64,000 nt of DNA from Strongyloides papillosus (GCA_005656395.1 SRSI01000050.1:2976001-3040000); one strand, 5' to 3'; shown: positions 1-14,400, counted from the stretch's first letter. Numbers and translations: made by a program. Notes: generated by a model not told the origin, from the letters alone.

Positions 1-146
1 CATCTTGTTGTATTATTTAATCAAGCAGAGAATAAACTTAAAAATAATTGTCATATAAAAATTTATATACTAAAAAAATTATTAAGATAAAATACTTAGT
101 TCTGATAATATTAACATAACAACGAAATATAACATTTATACAAAAG

Positions 147-3100
147 TCATTCACCATTTTCTTGAGATCTTTCATCTAAACGCTCATCTTCAATAGTTTT
201 TTCAAATACTTGACAAGAAGGAGAATCATCATGTTGTTTTCTTTTACGATGTGCAGCAATATCTTTTTCGAATAAATACTTCATAATCCTATCATCCTCC
301 TCTTCTAGGTCAAGCCAATTTTTAGTATAATATTGTCGTAGTATGCCTAATTTTTCTGTTATAATATCTTTGTTGAATTTTATTTCTTCAATATCTTTAG
401 TAGTTGGTAGTGATTCATTATTTAAGAATTTGTCTATTTCACTAAATTCCTCATCATCAGACATTATTAGTGTTGTTAGTTTTAAGTAATCTTCAGTAAC
501 TGGTTCATCGTATTTTTTTAGTAAGGCTTTAACACAGGGCTCCGGACATTCATAAATTAATTCCTCATTCTCTTCAAATTGAGGGTTTTGGAGACGACGT
601 TTTCGTATTTCAGATGGGATATATTGGTTAAGACGTTTGGCTTTCTTGCGAATTGCTGATTTTAATTGTGAATGCAGTGGTGACTTCTCGTTCCCAATAT
701 CTTCTAAATCAGGTGATTCATCGTATAGTTCGCTACATTCTAATGTTAGATCATCTATCGTTTCAGAGCTATCATTCTCCTGGAATTCGTTGCATACGAA
801 GTAAACTGATTCTTTAAGTGGTTCTTTTTCGAGGAACGAAAGGAATTCAACACTACTGATTTGAGGAGTTTTAACTATTTCAACTTCCTTTGATACTACT
901 TCTTTTTCCAAAACTTCATCCTGTTTTTTCTTCAGAAGATCCTCAGCTGTTGTAGTTAAGTTACTATCTTTATTACTAGCGATTTCATCTGAATCTTTAA
1001 AACCGTTATCAAGTTTATTCCTTTCAACCCTAGGACTAGCTACTTCTTCTTTACCAGGGAAATCTGTACTTCCAGACGATTCCGGAACCTTGTCTTCGGA
1101 GGCAACTTTGTCATCCTCTCCTTCATCAGGTTCATAACAAATATACTTAACTGATTTAATACCATCCGAAGAGTTGCACCATTCAACAATTTCCTTCATT
1201 AAATTTTCAGGAAGAGATTCAGAAAACTGACTTTCAAATACTGCTTGATCACTTTTTAGAAGATATATCCTATCTAACCCCAATTGCTCATCATAACGAG
1301 AATTCCAACGTAAGTAATGGACAAAACAACTCATATTTGCCATTAAACCCTTTAATAACTTCTTTTGAAGTTTATTAAACACCATATCTGGTCCACAGAT
1401 TTCTTTTATCCTACGCACTAATACTTTTTTATCAGGTTGTTCATAACTTAGGATACGTAAATCCCAATAACTATCATCAGCATAACCTAACATTTTTTGC
1501 CCTACACTAAACATAGTAAAGATATTGGCATTACAATAATTGTCACCAAGTTCCGATTTACCGCGACCAACAATCTCCGTTTTATCTTTTTCAATACTTT
1601 TCTCATGAGAATTCCTTGGTTCGGAGCGTTCTCTAACCATACTTTCTTCCCTACATTTGCGCTTTGGAATTTTTCTTTTAGGAGGTGTGATTTCATCTTC
1701 GATTTGTAAACCACTTTCTGATTTGGTGCGTTCTCTTTTCAAAGGACGAGGTACGCTCCCACTACTTTCGTTATCTACTTTTGGTGAAATAATTTGCGGA
1801 GATTTGCGATCACTTAAATCTGGAACTTCTTTAAGAATTTCTGTTGGAGTATCAGGTACACTACTAGCAACTTGTTCAACAACCTCAGCAGTAGGACTTT
1901 TTACATCAGTATTCAACTTTTCTTTTGGTTTCCTTCCCCTTTTTTTAGGTTTCTGTAGTACTGAAGTATCTATACGGGGTGGTGCCTCTGGAGGTGCAGG
2001 TGAAGTAACTTTTTTATCTACCACAACATTTGAGGTACGTCTTTTAGTAGTAAAACCATAAGAATCTTTACAACTATCTGCTGCTGACCAACCGAGATTT
2101 TTATTGACTTTTAAAAACCCATGAAGATATCTATCATAGAATTCAATTAACTTTGGTAATGATAAATCCGTATTTTCTAAATGCATTTTCTTGTAAACTA
2201 AAGGCCATTTATTATTTGTTCTGATTCTTGCTCCACCGAGTTTAACAATTACTTTTGTTAACTTATAAATATCTAGAACTTCATCGGGAGTAACACTAGG
2301 TAGTTCTATAAAATTTTGGTAAATATTGCCTACGTAACTATAGAATCTAGCGATGAAATTATCTTTTTTCTCCTGGTACTCCTTCACGTCTTCTTCTTCC
2401 TCATCCTCAGAACTGGAATAACTTGTAACGCTAGAAGTTTTATCACTCCCACAGGAGCTAATAAACTCCTGTTTCTCTTCAACTTTCTCCTCCATTTCTG
2501 TCCCATTTTCAACAGTCTCTTTTTCTTTTGTATTATTATTAACTGGTAAAGGAACTTTTTTAATACTATTTAATTTTTCATCATCAGAATTTTTTACATT
2601 AATGCTCTTATTTTCATTACACTTTAATTCCTTCACTTCCTGTCCGTTCTTTTTCACTTCTTTCTCCTCCTCCTTATTCACAACTTTATCTTTCCTTTTA
2701 GGGGAGGAAGCATTTTTCTTTTCTTTGTAAAATACCCACTGCTGTTCTATTCCTTTAGGTAACTCTCCGTTATCAAGGAATGCTTGTGCTTTTGAGTATG
2801 CAGACTTTAAAAATACAGAAGGTGTAGGAAGGTAGTCCAGACACTTCCCATTAAATGGACGTAAAGTTTCCTGTTGAGCAATAAAAAATTTGGATGTAAC
2901 AAAACTAATTAATGGAATTTCATTGTCTTCAGTTGGCACTTTGAGATTTGATGAGAAAGCTTTATATGCTTTAAGTGATACAATAACAGATGGGGCAGCT
3001 CTAGAGAAATCATTCTCCTTCCCGAGGGATAGAACAACTCTACCAACAGTAAAATTATCAATAGTTCCCAAATCAAATGGAAAATACTTATTATCAGTTG

Positions 3101-4341
3101 CATTTCGGGTTGGAGTACTACTACTAACTACCGGTGAATTCCTAGAACCATTTTTGATTTTCTCAATTTTACTATCAATACAACTATTGTCATTCGACAA
3201 TGGTGTTCGAGATCTTGATGACATTACTGAAGCTCCTCTACAACTCCTATCACTAAAAATATAATAAAAACATTAGTAATCACAAAATTATAGAAAGACA
3301 AACTTTAAGGGTAAAAAGAAACTATCACGATAATGATGCACATCTTGCCTATAACACTTTTTCATCATAGTAAAATCTTCTTCATTATTAAATTCATAAC
3401 TGTTCTTAATAAGATTTTGTCGGGAAAATATACAATTTGTAATTCTAAGCATGCAAAAAAAATAATAATGTTATGAATAAAATAAGAATTTAGAAACATT
3501 AACAAAAGCAAAGGGTTTTTAATTGGAATGGACATAGACATAAAAAAATTCTTACAGCACCAATATCTTTGATTAATAAGAAGTATATTTCACACACCGA
3601 TTAAGTAGTAGAGATCAAAAAGAGCTTTCAGGGAGCAAAGTTTATGGTAAAGTAATATAGCTATAGTCCATAATGTTAATGTAACTTCATTCGTATTATC
3701 CCTTTGCCCAATCTTGTTTCATGTTATTTTACTTATAATTAAAGACAAACAAGAAACAAAAGTACTACTGTTAGTAGATTTTACAAGATGTAACATTGTT
3801 AATTAGCGTGAAGTAATAAGACACCATATGCTTACCTTTTTGGTCGTCCCAAATCATCTCCATTTTCACTTTTAGTATCTATTTTCAATTTATCGGGATT
3901 ATTTAAAGGCATATTGTTCATGTTTATTTCACCCTGGAAATGTTTTTTTCCTTTTAGTTTAACTTGATTTCTACTTAATTCTTTTTCATCCCCATCATCA
4001 AATTCCACCCAATACCTAGAGAAATCACGTATCTGCCTTATGGCAGCTTTAATATTTCTATCTTTTAATTTAATAATAACATTCTGATTCACCTCACATG
4101 ATCCAGATACTATACATTCAGGTTCTATTACCGAGCTCCCAAAAGGTGCCTCCTTCAATAATACATTTACTTTAATATCCTTCTTAACAATTTTTTTTAT
4201 CTTAGCCTCACAAAACGCGCCTTTAAATTTGGCACTAACCTCTAAACCTTCACTTAAAAATGGAGCTTCACCAGGCTAAAAAAGGAATAAAATAGTACAA
4301 AAAAAATATATTAACAATAAAAACCATACCTGTATATTCAT
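147..4341 (-). CDS. ARID4: ARID4-family chromatin protein (Tudor, ARID, chromo-barrel)
   Basis: Three exons (4341-4330, 4275-3836, 3252-147) join in phase to give about 1185 aa. Residues 1-150 match the start of vertebrate ARID4A/B, including the signatures VSAKFKGAFCEAKIK, FDDGDEKELSR and KGKKHF (Tudor/RBB1NT). An ARID domain follows at about 448-538, an AT-hook (KKRGRKPK) at about 587-594 and a chromo-barrel at about 730-816 (FVHYLRWNSRYDE). The C-terminal segment near 1120-1160 resembles the conserved ARID4 end that contacts the SIN3-HDAC complex. Known ARID4 proteins are nuclear co-repressor subunits reading methylated histones; that role is inferred here. Long acidic and lysine-rich linkers separate the domains. 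The start was chosen at 4341 because exon 1 (MNIQ) lies directly before the conserved N-terminus. Intron 2 is 583 bp, long for this window. It is divergent from the PQBP1 gene. Confidence 0.88.
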
Positions 4342-4713
4342 GACATCTGATAAAAATTCTTTTTTAATAAAATTTTTTCACTAATTGTAGTAAATAATAA
4401 TATATCTCAAGAGTGAATAGTTTGCTTGTCTCAATGCGGTATTGCAAAGAAATTCTGTTTAGTAGTGTCGCTGTGCAAAATTTTTGTGCACTTTGATGTA
4501 TAATTGTAAGTCAAATGATGCACATATGCGTCTCTATAGAAACGTTATCCCAACATTGACTGTTTTCTCTCCAATAAATTTAAATACTAGGAGTATAAGT
4601 AGAGAAGGGTGGGCATTTTAAATATATAAAAGTTTCAAAATAAAAAAGTTATAGAGAATATATAAATTTGATTTTGTTTACTTTCTAAGTAATTTTTATT
4701 TGTCATTTCAAAT
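4342..4713. promoter_or_regulatory. divergent promoter of ARID4-like and PQBP1 genes
   Basis: These 372 bp separate two start codons pointing away from each other, so both promoters must lie here or overlap. I see no clear TATA box. On the minus strand an acceptor-like T-rich AG at 4347-4360 lies five bases before the ARID4-like start codon. No other structure was recognised. Confidence 0.6.
4347..4360 (-). promoter_or_regulatory. candidate trans-splice acceptor with minimal uORF before ARID4-like start
   Basis: Read on the minus strand, a T-rich tract ends in ATCAG and is followed immediately by ATGTCATGA. If a spliced leader joins here, the first ATG of the message opens a two-codon frame (ATG TCA TGA). 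Its stop overlaps the ATG of the main reading frame at 4341. The site could instead be an ordinary cis acceptor for an unseen upstream exon. Confidence 0.4.
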
Positions 4714-5342
4714 ATGCCTCTACCATCTGCTCTATTAAATAAATTAAAAAAAAGGGGAATTATTAAAGGTTAGTGTATTATAATAATGATAAAATATATA
4801 TTTGTTAAATATATTTCTGTGTAGAAGAAAATTCACGATTAGATGAGGATGAACCTGAAAGAAAAAGGCCTGTAGATGAAAACAAATTGTATGATGGGGA
4901 GAAGGCCAATAATGAGAAGAAGTACCCACCTTTCGCCGAACATTGTCCTAATAAATATAATCCATTTCATGTTTGTGTAGAGTTCTGCCACCTAAACTGG
5001 GGACCAAAGTTCAATGTATACCAATTACAGATGGAGTATTTGGAAGCGAAACATCATTTACTACTGACATATCCACTAGCCCCTGGATGGAGAGAGATGT
5101 TTGATGAGGGTTCAGGACAACATTACTTTTGGTATCCACCATCCGGTTTGGTGTCGTGGCTTCCACCATCACATCCAGAAGCTAAAGTAACACTTCCATG
5201 CTATAAACATGGCCAAAATAACTTCCGTTTAGCTTGCTTAGAGAGTATTCAATTAGAGGAAAACGATGATAACGAGGTGAAGGTCAAAATGGCTTCAACA
5301 ATTGATAATGTGGATGTGGAAAATGAAGACAACGTGGAATAA
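4714..5342 (+). CDS. pqbp-1: polyglutamine-binding protein 1 (PQBP1), WW-domain splicing factor
   Basis: Two exons (4714-4768, 4825-5342; 56 bp intron) give 190 aa. The first residues, MPLPSALLNKLKKRGIIK, match the PQBP1 N-terminus closely, and that fixes the start. A WW domain lies at about 104-134 (GWREMFDEGSGQHYFWYPPS..SWLPP). A Cys-rich stretch precedes it (CPNKYNPFHVCVEFC). PQBP1 is a nuclear protein that binds spliceosome and RNA polymerase II components. The C-terminal motif with which human PQBP1 binds the U5-15kD protein is not visible: the chain ends in a short acidic tail. The gene is convergent with dhc-1. Confidence 0.9.
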
Positions 5343-5487
5343 TGTATATATCAATGTTAATTAAAATTTGTATTTTAATGTTTTATGCATAAAAATTATA
5401 TTTATTCAATTAATGATTAATCTTAATAAAATAATAATAACATAAAAAATAATAATAATAAATCGAGGGTGTATTTTTAATTTAGTT
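5343..5487. terminator. convergent 3' ends of PQBP1 and dhc-1
   Basis: Only 145 bp lie between the two stop codons. An AATAAA for the plus-strand gene is at 5425-5430, and its reverse complement, serving dhc-1, is at 5401-5406. The two messages are therefore expected to overlap or nearly overlap at their ends. Confidence 0.6.
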
Positions 5488-8400
5488 TTAAGAAATGATA
5501 GAGTTAGCTACAACAGCTACACCCCTTTCATAATATTCGAATTCTTTATCTTTTTCGGGTACAAAATCAACAGTAAATAATAGATTTGTTCTATTGTTAT
5601 AAAGATATACTGGCAAATTAATTGATTGTGATTTAGTTCCATCCAAAATCCATGAGAAGTGAACTGTATCAATTTCATTGTATACATCATCAGATATTAT
5701 GACATTGTTTGGAGGTTGACATTTTCCACCGATGAATATGAGTCCTTTAACTGAGAATGAATCTGGTGTCTTATTTTCTTTTCCTACTTTGACATGCATA
5801 TTAAGTTGTTCTAAAGCAAGTCCATTAGATTGAGCTACCATCTGCCTTGTTGCTGTAATATATGCTTCTGGTGCAAACATTCCACCAAGCCATATTTCTT
5901 CAGATCTTAAATTGTCTGATTTTGATAATCTTACAAGTTGTGAGACACGTTCCACGAAATCTGACATCCACAAAGCAACTGTGACGTTCTTTGGTAATAC
6001 ATAACGTTGCCAATTTTGTGGAACTAAACCTTTGTTTAATGATGAAGATAATGATCTTATGTGATTGTCTTGTTTCTTATCACCTTTACAGACAGCCTTT
6101 AATTCGATTAAATCATAGCGTACATCACGGAGTAGAGCAGCTCCAAGGTTAATTTCTCTTTCAAAGAAGCGGAATAGTGAATCTTTAACATTATCCTTAT
6201 TTCTCTTTAATTTATCAATACTTTCTGGTAACAAATTAAGCCATTTAGTAGCAAGTTCAGATAATGTAATCATCCATGATGGTGCATTCTTCTTATCAGT
6301 TTCATCATCATAAGCCAACTCATCTCCAGACATCTTAAGAAGATTCTTCAATGTATATTGTCCTCTTTCTGTTAGGAGAACTCTCTCAGCATTATTAGGT
6401 AATCCAATCCATGAAGGCATCTGTGTTGGAGATAAAGTTGAGACCCAATTTATGAAACTGTCCTTAGTATTTGACTCAGGAATTGTCAATGAATTCTTTC
6501 CATCCATATTCTTAATTAAAACATAATCATTTCCAAATGACTTTGAGGTAAATAATTTGTTAATAAAGCAATCTAATAATTTTTGATCAAATTTGTTATC
6601 AATTTTACCACCATATATACATTGAGAAAGTAAAGTTTGAAGTGTTGACCAAGGTAGTTTTTCTGGATCAACATTACTTCTTTTAGCTGCATTAATATCT
6701 ACGGCAGCATCTAAAGTATCACAAGCAACACGAAGGTCTGCATCTGAAAATTCATAGGTATTAGCCCATCCAAGAGGTGTGTAACGAAGACGTTCCTGGA
6801 CAATAGAGTGAAGCCAGCAAATAAGGAAGTATAAGCGAGAACGTTCATGTGGTAATTTAGAAATTCTAGATCCAGCGATAGATGACAAACTTCTTAATAA
6901 GTTAGCCTTCAATCCAGAAGCTGGTTCATATACCAAGACACGTGAAGCTTTAATAACAGAAATTGGAAGTTTTGGATGTATTTCAGCTGTCAACAAAAGT
7001 CTGAAGTTATGATGAGGTCTTAGGGTGTGTAATTTCTTTTCAAGTTGTGCTAGCCATGATGGAGCTAAATGTACATTCTTAAGGAGAATCCATTTTCCAG
7101 ATTTACTGGCAGAGTTCAATGCACTATCAGCTTGATTAAATCCTTCAGATGATCCAATGGCGATAGATGTTACTTCACGATTCATCTCAACAGCAAGATC
7201 TTCAACTTTTCCGGAAGCATCAAAACCAACAGCAGAACATAGAAGAATTGGTGTTTTACCGGCAACTTCTTGTTCAACAATTTCTCTCAAATTGACAACT
7301 TTATCTTGTTGCATAAATTCACTGCCGAAACCTGAGCAAACAAGTAAATGTGATGATGCTACAACACGATCTGGTCTTAAGGCATGTATCAAAAGAAGGT
7401 TATATACGGCTTTTCCAATATCAGTTAGTGGTTCAGTTGTCTCATAAACTTCAGGTGTTAAAGTTTCTGGATTGTCAGATTTAAGCCAATCTTTGAAATC
7501 AGGTATTGATTCAATTCTACTGATAACATCCTTGAAACCAGGTAATGTTGTAAGTTTAATCAATGCAACTATTTGTTGATGGCTGAGGTAAGGAAGTTTC
7601 TTCAATGCTTCATTAGCATCTGCCTTCAATTTCGAGGATTCCGATCCAATTAAATCTGATCCAAAGAGTAAGTGATCAAATTGAGGTTCATAAGATAATT
7701 CTTTAGCTTCACCTTTAAGGTAAATTCTAAGAAGAAGAATAGCTAAGACAACTTTATCAACATGGAGCATTCCAAGTGATACACGTTTATATACAATTTG
7801 GAATAGATTTGTCGTAATTATTGATAACCTTACATTATAGTCTGCAACTCCACTGAGTTGTGGTGAAGATAAAGAAACTTTGAATATATCTAATAAGAAA
7901 TCGAGAGAATAATTATACAAAAAGTGGATCTCATTCAATTGAGAAAGCATAAGGTAGATAAGAGAGCAAGCATGAGCAAGTCTGACATATTGTTGTGAAG
8001 CTAATTCAACTTCCTTCATAACTTGATCAGTCTCAGCAGCTTTCTTAGCAACTTCTTGAGCCTCTTTCTTCAATTTTTCTAATGTAGCAATAACACTATT
8101 GTCATCAAGAATCTTTCCTTTACTTTCATTCAAAGCTGACAATAGAGCTTTTTCAAGTTGGCGAAGTCTAACAGCAAATTCTCCTTGAAGTTTCAATAGA
8201 TCACTTCTCTTCTCATCAATATCAGGTCTTTCTGATTTAAGAACTTGGTTGAGACATTGAGTTTCTAGTGAACTACGAGTGATAGTGAAATTAACAAATG
8301 TAACCCTAGAGCATACATCTGGTGGGAATTGAACAGAAGCATCTCTGGTAATTAAATAAATTTGGAATGCTGGAGATAAATCAATATCTTGATCACCAAT

Positions 8401-11400
8401 AGTAATGAGAATACGTCCACCAGTCTTCTTAACTTCTCTATTCAATACTGGATTCAAAATTGGATCGTATGATTCAACATCTTGAACGAGTAATGTATTA
8501 CCGAAACGAAGAGCTGATTCAAGATTCTTCTTAAAGGAATCATCGAGGAAACTAGTTTTGATAATATTCTTATGAGCAAATTGGCGAAGCATAAAGTCCA
8601 TAGCTTGTCCACTTGGATCAATAATAAGTGGGAATCTGTTGAATCTATGTAACATAACAGAATTTTCTGTACATAAATCATCTTTAGGAAGTCCATTGTT
8701 GTTCCATTGTAATCTTTCATCAACATTAGACAAATATTCAATTCTTGCAATTTCATTTCTGAATTTGACACCATTTTGTTGGAGATTGGTAAACCACCTA
8801 TTGAATAATTCATCACGGACTCTTTGGTCATAGTAACCTGAGTAAGCAAGGAAAGCTGCTGATAGAAGAGTATCTCCAATAAGAGTTTCCATTTGATGTG
8901 AGAAGCCTTCACAACTTCTACTCCAACGGTCGTATTCACTACGTAAACTACCAAGTAAATCAATAGATCTTTGTACTTTTTCTTTAACGGTAGCCAAGTC
9001 TGCTTTAATTGTTTCTCCTTGACCGATGAGAACGGCATACTCCTCCTTGTAAGAAGCGATTCTTTGTTCTAATTCTACAATAGTTTGTTTTACTTCTTCA
9101 CCCTTCTTTGTCTTAAGTTCAGCATCCTTCTCAAGTCTTATCAATTCATTTCTCAATGGACCGACCTTATTAAGCATTTCAGAGTAAAGTAATTGTGCTT
9201 TGACCCATTTAAGAAGTGGACCACAAGCCACAGAGGCACGATTAACTTTCTCGTAATCAAACTCTGGATTTTCAGTATATTTCCTCATAGCTTCAAGAGT
9301 GCTTTGACTAATTTGATCAGTATTAAAGGTTAGAATCTTGTTAATGAAGTCATCCCTTACTACAACACTACGAATAGTCTTCCAGTCAGATGTAACAGAT
9401 TCTTTAAGAAGCATACAAATAGATTCCAAAGCTAATTTAACTGGATTTGGTGGAGAAAGCATACTTCTTAACTCAACAAGTTGTGTCTTCTTGATACCCT
9501 TTACAGCTTGTTTAGCTTCATCGACAGCTGGTTCTACCTGAGCAAGATCTCTCTGGACAATTTCTCTCTTAGAACCAATTTGAACTAATGCATCAGCAAG
9601 TTCTTTCTGTAACTTCTCGGATGTAATCTTTTCATCCTGAGCTTTTTGTTGATCATGGAGCATTTCCTTCAATTTAGCATTAGCAGCAACTTTCTTCTCC
9701 TCCAATTCTTTTCCTTTTAGTTGTAAACTCTTTTGCAACTCAGAAACTTGTTCTTCAGTTTCTTTGATCTTACTTAAACCAATATTAAGGTGAACTCTTT
9801 CATCTTCCAATTCACGTCTCTTTTCATGGAATAGATTTTGGAAGTGTTTAATGAAATCAAGGTAATGTCTTGGAGTGATAGGCATCATAGGATGACCTCT
9901 CTTAGTTTCAGAAGCATTAGTTTTACCAACACTATTGTGACATTGAACAAATGAATTGATAACAGCATGTCTGTAAGTGATTTTTTCAGGAATAAGGGAA
10001 CAACATGGTTCAAATGTAATTGGATTACTATAGTTATCTTGATCAATATCAAGAATATTAGTAAGTTCAGATCCAACTTGATAAAGAGCTGTATTAGACC
10101 AATCTCCATACCAGTTGATAACACAACGATTAAACAAGGCAGGAGATGTTGACGCCTTCTCACGGAGACCATCACCACTTGGATTCATTGTGAATACTAT
10201 GTGTAAGTTCTTAATAATTTGTGATGTGAACCATTTATATAATTCATCTCCAGAATCAAGCATTAAACCTTGGCGTTGGGCACCTTCTTTAATTTGACTC
10301 ATGAGAGTTGTGTACTCATCACCTTCGAACAATCCTGGTACCTCACCATTAGCTAGAAGTGTATTCAATCTTTCAAGGAATCCTGTATCAAGCATATTTG
10401 ATTCATCCATAATGAAGCATATTCTTTCATTCTTACAACCAGCTCTTCTTAGAACAGCCTTAATATCTTCATCGAAGTCAGCTCCACTATATTTGGAGTG
10501 AACTTTAAGTTGGACGATAGATAAACCATTAAGCCAAGCAACGAATCTTGAAAGAGTTGTTTTTCCAGAACCTGAGACACCAATAAGAAGAAGATGTCCC
10601 TGTGGTTGACGGTAAATTCTGTCAATTCTAAGAACATGATCAAGCATTTGATCGAATGGTACCAATTTAACATCCAACTCTTCTTCATAGAATGTTTTAA
10701 GTCTAGCTTGAACATATTGTTGTAATTCTTGTTGTGTAACAGGGTTGTAATTCTTTGTTAACCAATTAGAATACAACATTGGTCTTTGAAGAGCCTCCTT
10801 AATATTACAATTTCCTTGGAAGTATCTAGCTGCTGTCTCATCAATCAAATTATCAGTCCATTCTCTCTCCTGATCATGAACTAATCTATCTTGGAAGAGT
10901 CTTAATGCTTCATGAGCCCAAAGTCTAACTAAACCTTCAACAGAACAAGACTCCTGTGGAATAAGTGCTTCATTAATACCACGTACCCATCTAGTGAGTT
11001 CACGAGGTGAATATACATAATGTGGTTGATCATCTTGTGTGAAATGTTCTTGTGAAGCAAGGTAAACATCAACCATAGCATTTGTCAATGCATCTGCACA
11101 ACTACGAAGTGATGTTATCATACGAAGCATAGCTCTTGATGATGTTCCATAAATTTGAATGAGTGATGTTCTTCCTGGGTAGTCGACATAGACAACTGGA
11201 ACGTGACGAAGGAAACGAAGAGTTAATGGATGTCTTCCTGGATCAGTTGGTGGATTACATGCTCCAACGAATTGTATTCTTTCAAGAGATACCCAGGCAT
11301 GGTCAGATGTACGGTAGAAACCATTTTGTTCAACAAGTTGTCTTAAGAATGAAATAACTCGTTGTGTTCCATATTTATCTGGGGTTGGAAGATTGATCTC

Positions 11401-14400
11401 ATCACAGAATATAACAAGCCATCTAGACATTTGAACAGGAGCCAAAACAACTCCATTGGGTGTTCTTTTATATTCACAATAATGATCAAATGTCTTCATT
11501 AACAATTCAGGTGTTGTAGATGAAGAGAAGTTAACATTAATAACATCCATATCTTGTTGTGAACGAAGGGCGGCAAGGAGCGTCATAGTCTTACCAGAAC
11601 CTGGTGGACCACACAATACAAGTGGTTTCCTTTCTGACAACCATATCTTCAATAAGTATTCATGGCGTACTGTATCCATAGTAGGAATGACAAGATCAGA
11701 TGCAGCAACACGATTAGATTCAATCTCAATCTTAGGCACTCTTGATGACCATGGCATCCATTCACCAGTAATTGTAACTTCAAAGTCAATTATTGGGTGT
11801 TCATCATCCAATGGCATTGGGAAGGTTGATGATCTTCTAACGAAATCACTGATCTCCTTCCTACTCTTCCATTTTCCATCACCAGACATTGACCAAACTA
11901 AATTAACAGCCATGGCCTTTTCAATGTATGATTCGATTTGTTCAGTTGTAAGTGGGAAATCTTGATGATTAGATTCATATTCTAGTAATTGTTTAACAGA
12001 GAAACTCATCATTGAGAAGAATGATAGAATTAATCTTTGTGAGGTTGCCTCCATAATATGATCAATATTTTCTAATGCATAGTCTAATGTTAAAGCAACA
12101 AGTCCATCACTCTTCATATGTCTACTAAGAATATTAGCACATATTCTTTGAATCTCCAAAACTCTACTTGTAATGGTATCAGATGGGGAATTGACATTTG
12201 AAGAAAGAGTACCAAATGTACTGGTCATCATTGAAGAACTATGTATAGATGTGTCCATAGAAATAATTTCAGTTGTTTGTGATGTTTGTTGAGCACCATA
12301 AGATAAGAAATCATTATTATCTGTAGAGAATTTACTTGTTTCAATGTCGAGTCTTTGATTTCTAAGTTTATTAAGATATGACTCATATAACATATCTTCA
12401 TTGATAACTTCTTCAGGGAACCAAATCATACCACAACGTGATACAGTAGCTAATGTAGCATATTTCAAGTCAGAAACTTCAAATATTATTCTAACGTTTG
12501 ATGGAATTGATAAACGTTCACCATTTGGTAATGTAAGCAATTTATTGTCATCGAGTACAGAGTTAAGATTTTCAACCCATTCTGGATCAACATCACCATC
12601 AAAGATAATCCACTGTCTTTTAGAGTTTTCACCACGAACATTATCAATAATCTTTCTAATGATATGTGTAAACAAACCATCACTCCATTCACGAGTATTT
12701 TGATCCATGTAACCGAATAAGTCATCTTTACTCATTGCTTTAGCATCAATAATATGTGAGACACCTTCGACTTTCTCATATCTCTCCAAAGCTTTAAGGA
12801 GAACCTTCCAAGCAGTAGATTTTCCTGTACCAGATGGACCAACAAGCATAAGACCATGATTGAGATTTGTGATTTGATATAATTGCATAACTTTATCAAG
12901 CCACATAGCACCACGTTCACCGGAAGTTGTAGAGTAACATAACATGTGTTGTTCACAATAATTACAGATCTCGGTACGGAGTTCATCAAGACGTTTAGGA
13001 ATGTATTGAACATCAGGAAAGACATCTTGGAGGAGGGATGAAAGTAATGTAATATCCTCTGAAACCAATTTTGGTAACAGAGTTTCACAAACAGATTGAA
13101 TCAAAATTTGTTGTTCAGCTTTAATGTTAGCTAAATCACTATCATTAAGTTCTTTTCCTTTAGATATAGCTTCTTGTTTGAGTCTCAAAATTTCATCTCT
13201 CTTCAAATTACCGGCAGAGACAAGAACATATTTTAATGCACGAAGTCCGAAATCATAGTGAGATTGATTTGATAATTGTTCCTTACAAAGTATAAACAAT
13301 GGGACAATTTTCCTAGCCAATGTTTCTGCCGTTCTGAAACCTTGTGAGAATAACATAACTTCAGCAATAAGATTTCTGTCTGGTTGTGTCATAGCCAAAG
13401 AACGGAATAATTGTTTCAAGTTATCTGGGAGATTAGATCTACCAGAGTATCCAGGATTCATTGTAATGAATATAGCCATATTAGGATTGACAGAAAGATT
13501 CTTGCCAACAAGATCAACTTTTGTGTCACCTCCAGCTTTGACAGCTTCTTGGATAGTTTGAATTTGTTGAGAGACGGCAGATAACATTTTCTCTTCAAGT
13601 CTATTAAATTCATCGAAACAACCCCAGGCACCAACTTGACATAAACCGACTAAAATTCTACCAATAGCTTGGAAATCGAATGTCTCATCACAATTGAAAA
13701 CAAGGACGAATCTTCCGAGTTGATGACCCAATGCTTTGACTGACTCTGTTTTACCTGTACCAGCAGGACCAAATGGTGATCCTCCAAGACGTGAGTGAAG
13801 AGCTTGAGTCATAGTAAGGTAACAACGATCAGTAAGTGGTGTTTGTACAAGTTTCTCTTGGATTCCAAGGTACTCGAAGCCATAATTAAATTCAGCATTG
13901 GCCATACGAACAAGGCACATTTTTGTGGTATCAGTAGTGGTGTTGTCAAGATAGAATCTCATTACTTTTAGCCATTCAAAGTTATGAATACTAGTGACTT
14001 TCTTCTCATACAAATTTCTTACAATATCTCTTTTATGGACAAATTCTGTAATCAACAGTTCGATTTTCTTTCTTCTAATTGGTGGTTGTTCACGGAGGAC
14101 ACCATCAGAGAGGACAGATAGTGTTGCTTCAACATCATCAAGGACATTCTTAGTATCACTTCCTCTCATAAATTGTTTTTCAATTGATGTTGTGAACCAT
14201 GCTTCAACACTAATACCAATGATTTGAGCAGGGTATGCATCAAGCCAGTTCATGTATGGAGTAGAGTCTGGAGCATTAATATCAATTTTGGAGAAATCAG
14301 ATACAGAGCGAGCAAATAACATTGCTAATGTATGTTGCATTTCTTTCTCCAAGGCAGTTAACCAATCATTAATTTTTTTGTAGTTATTCAAGTCAATTGG

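Noticed and set aside
7157..7447. Open frame on the plus strand opposite dhc-1 (and many similar ones between 5488 and 19175)
   Set aside because: These are antisense or off-frame shadows of the long, highly conserved dynein exon and show no protein similarity or promoter of their own.
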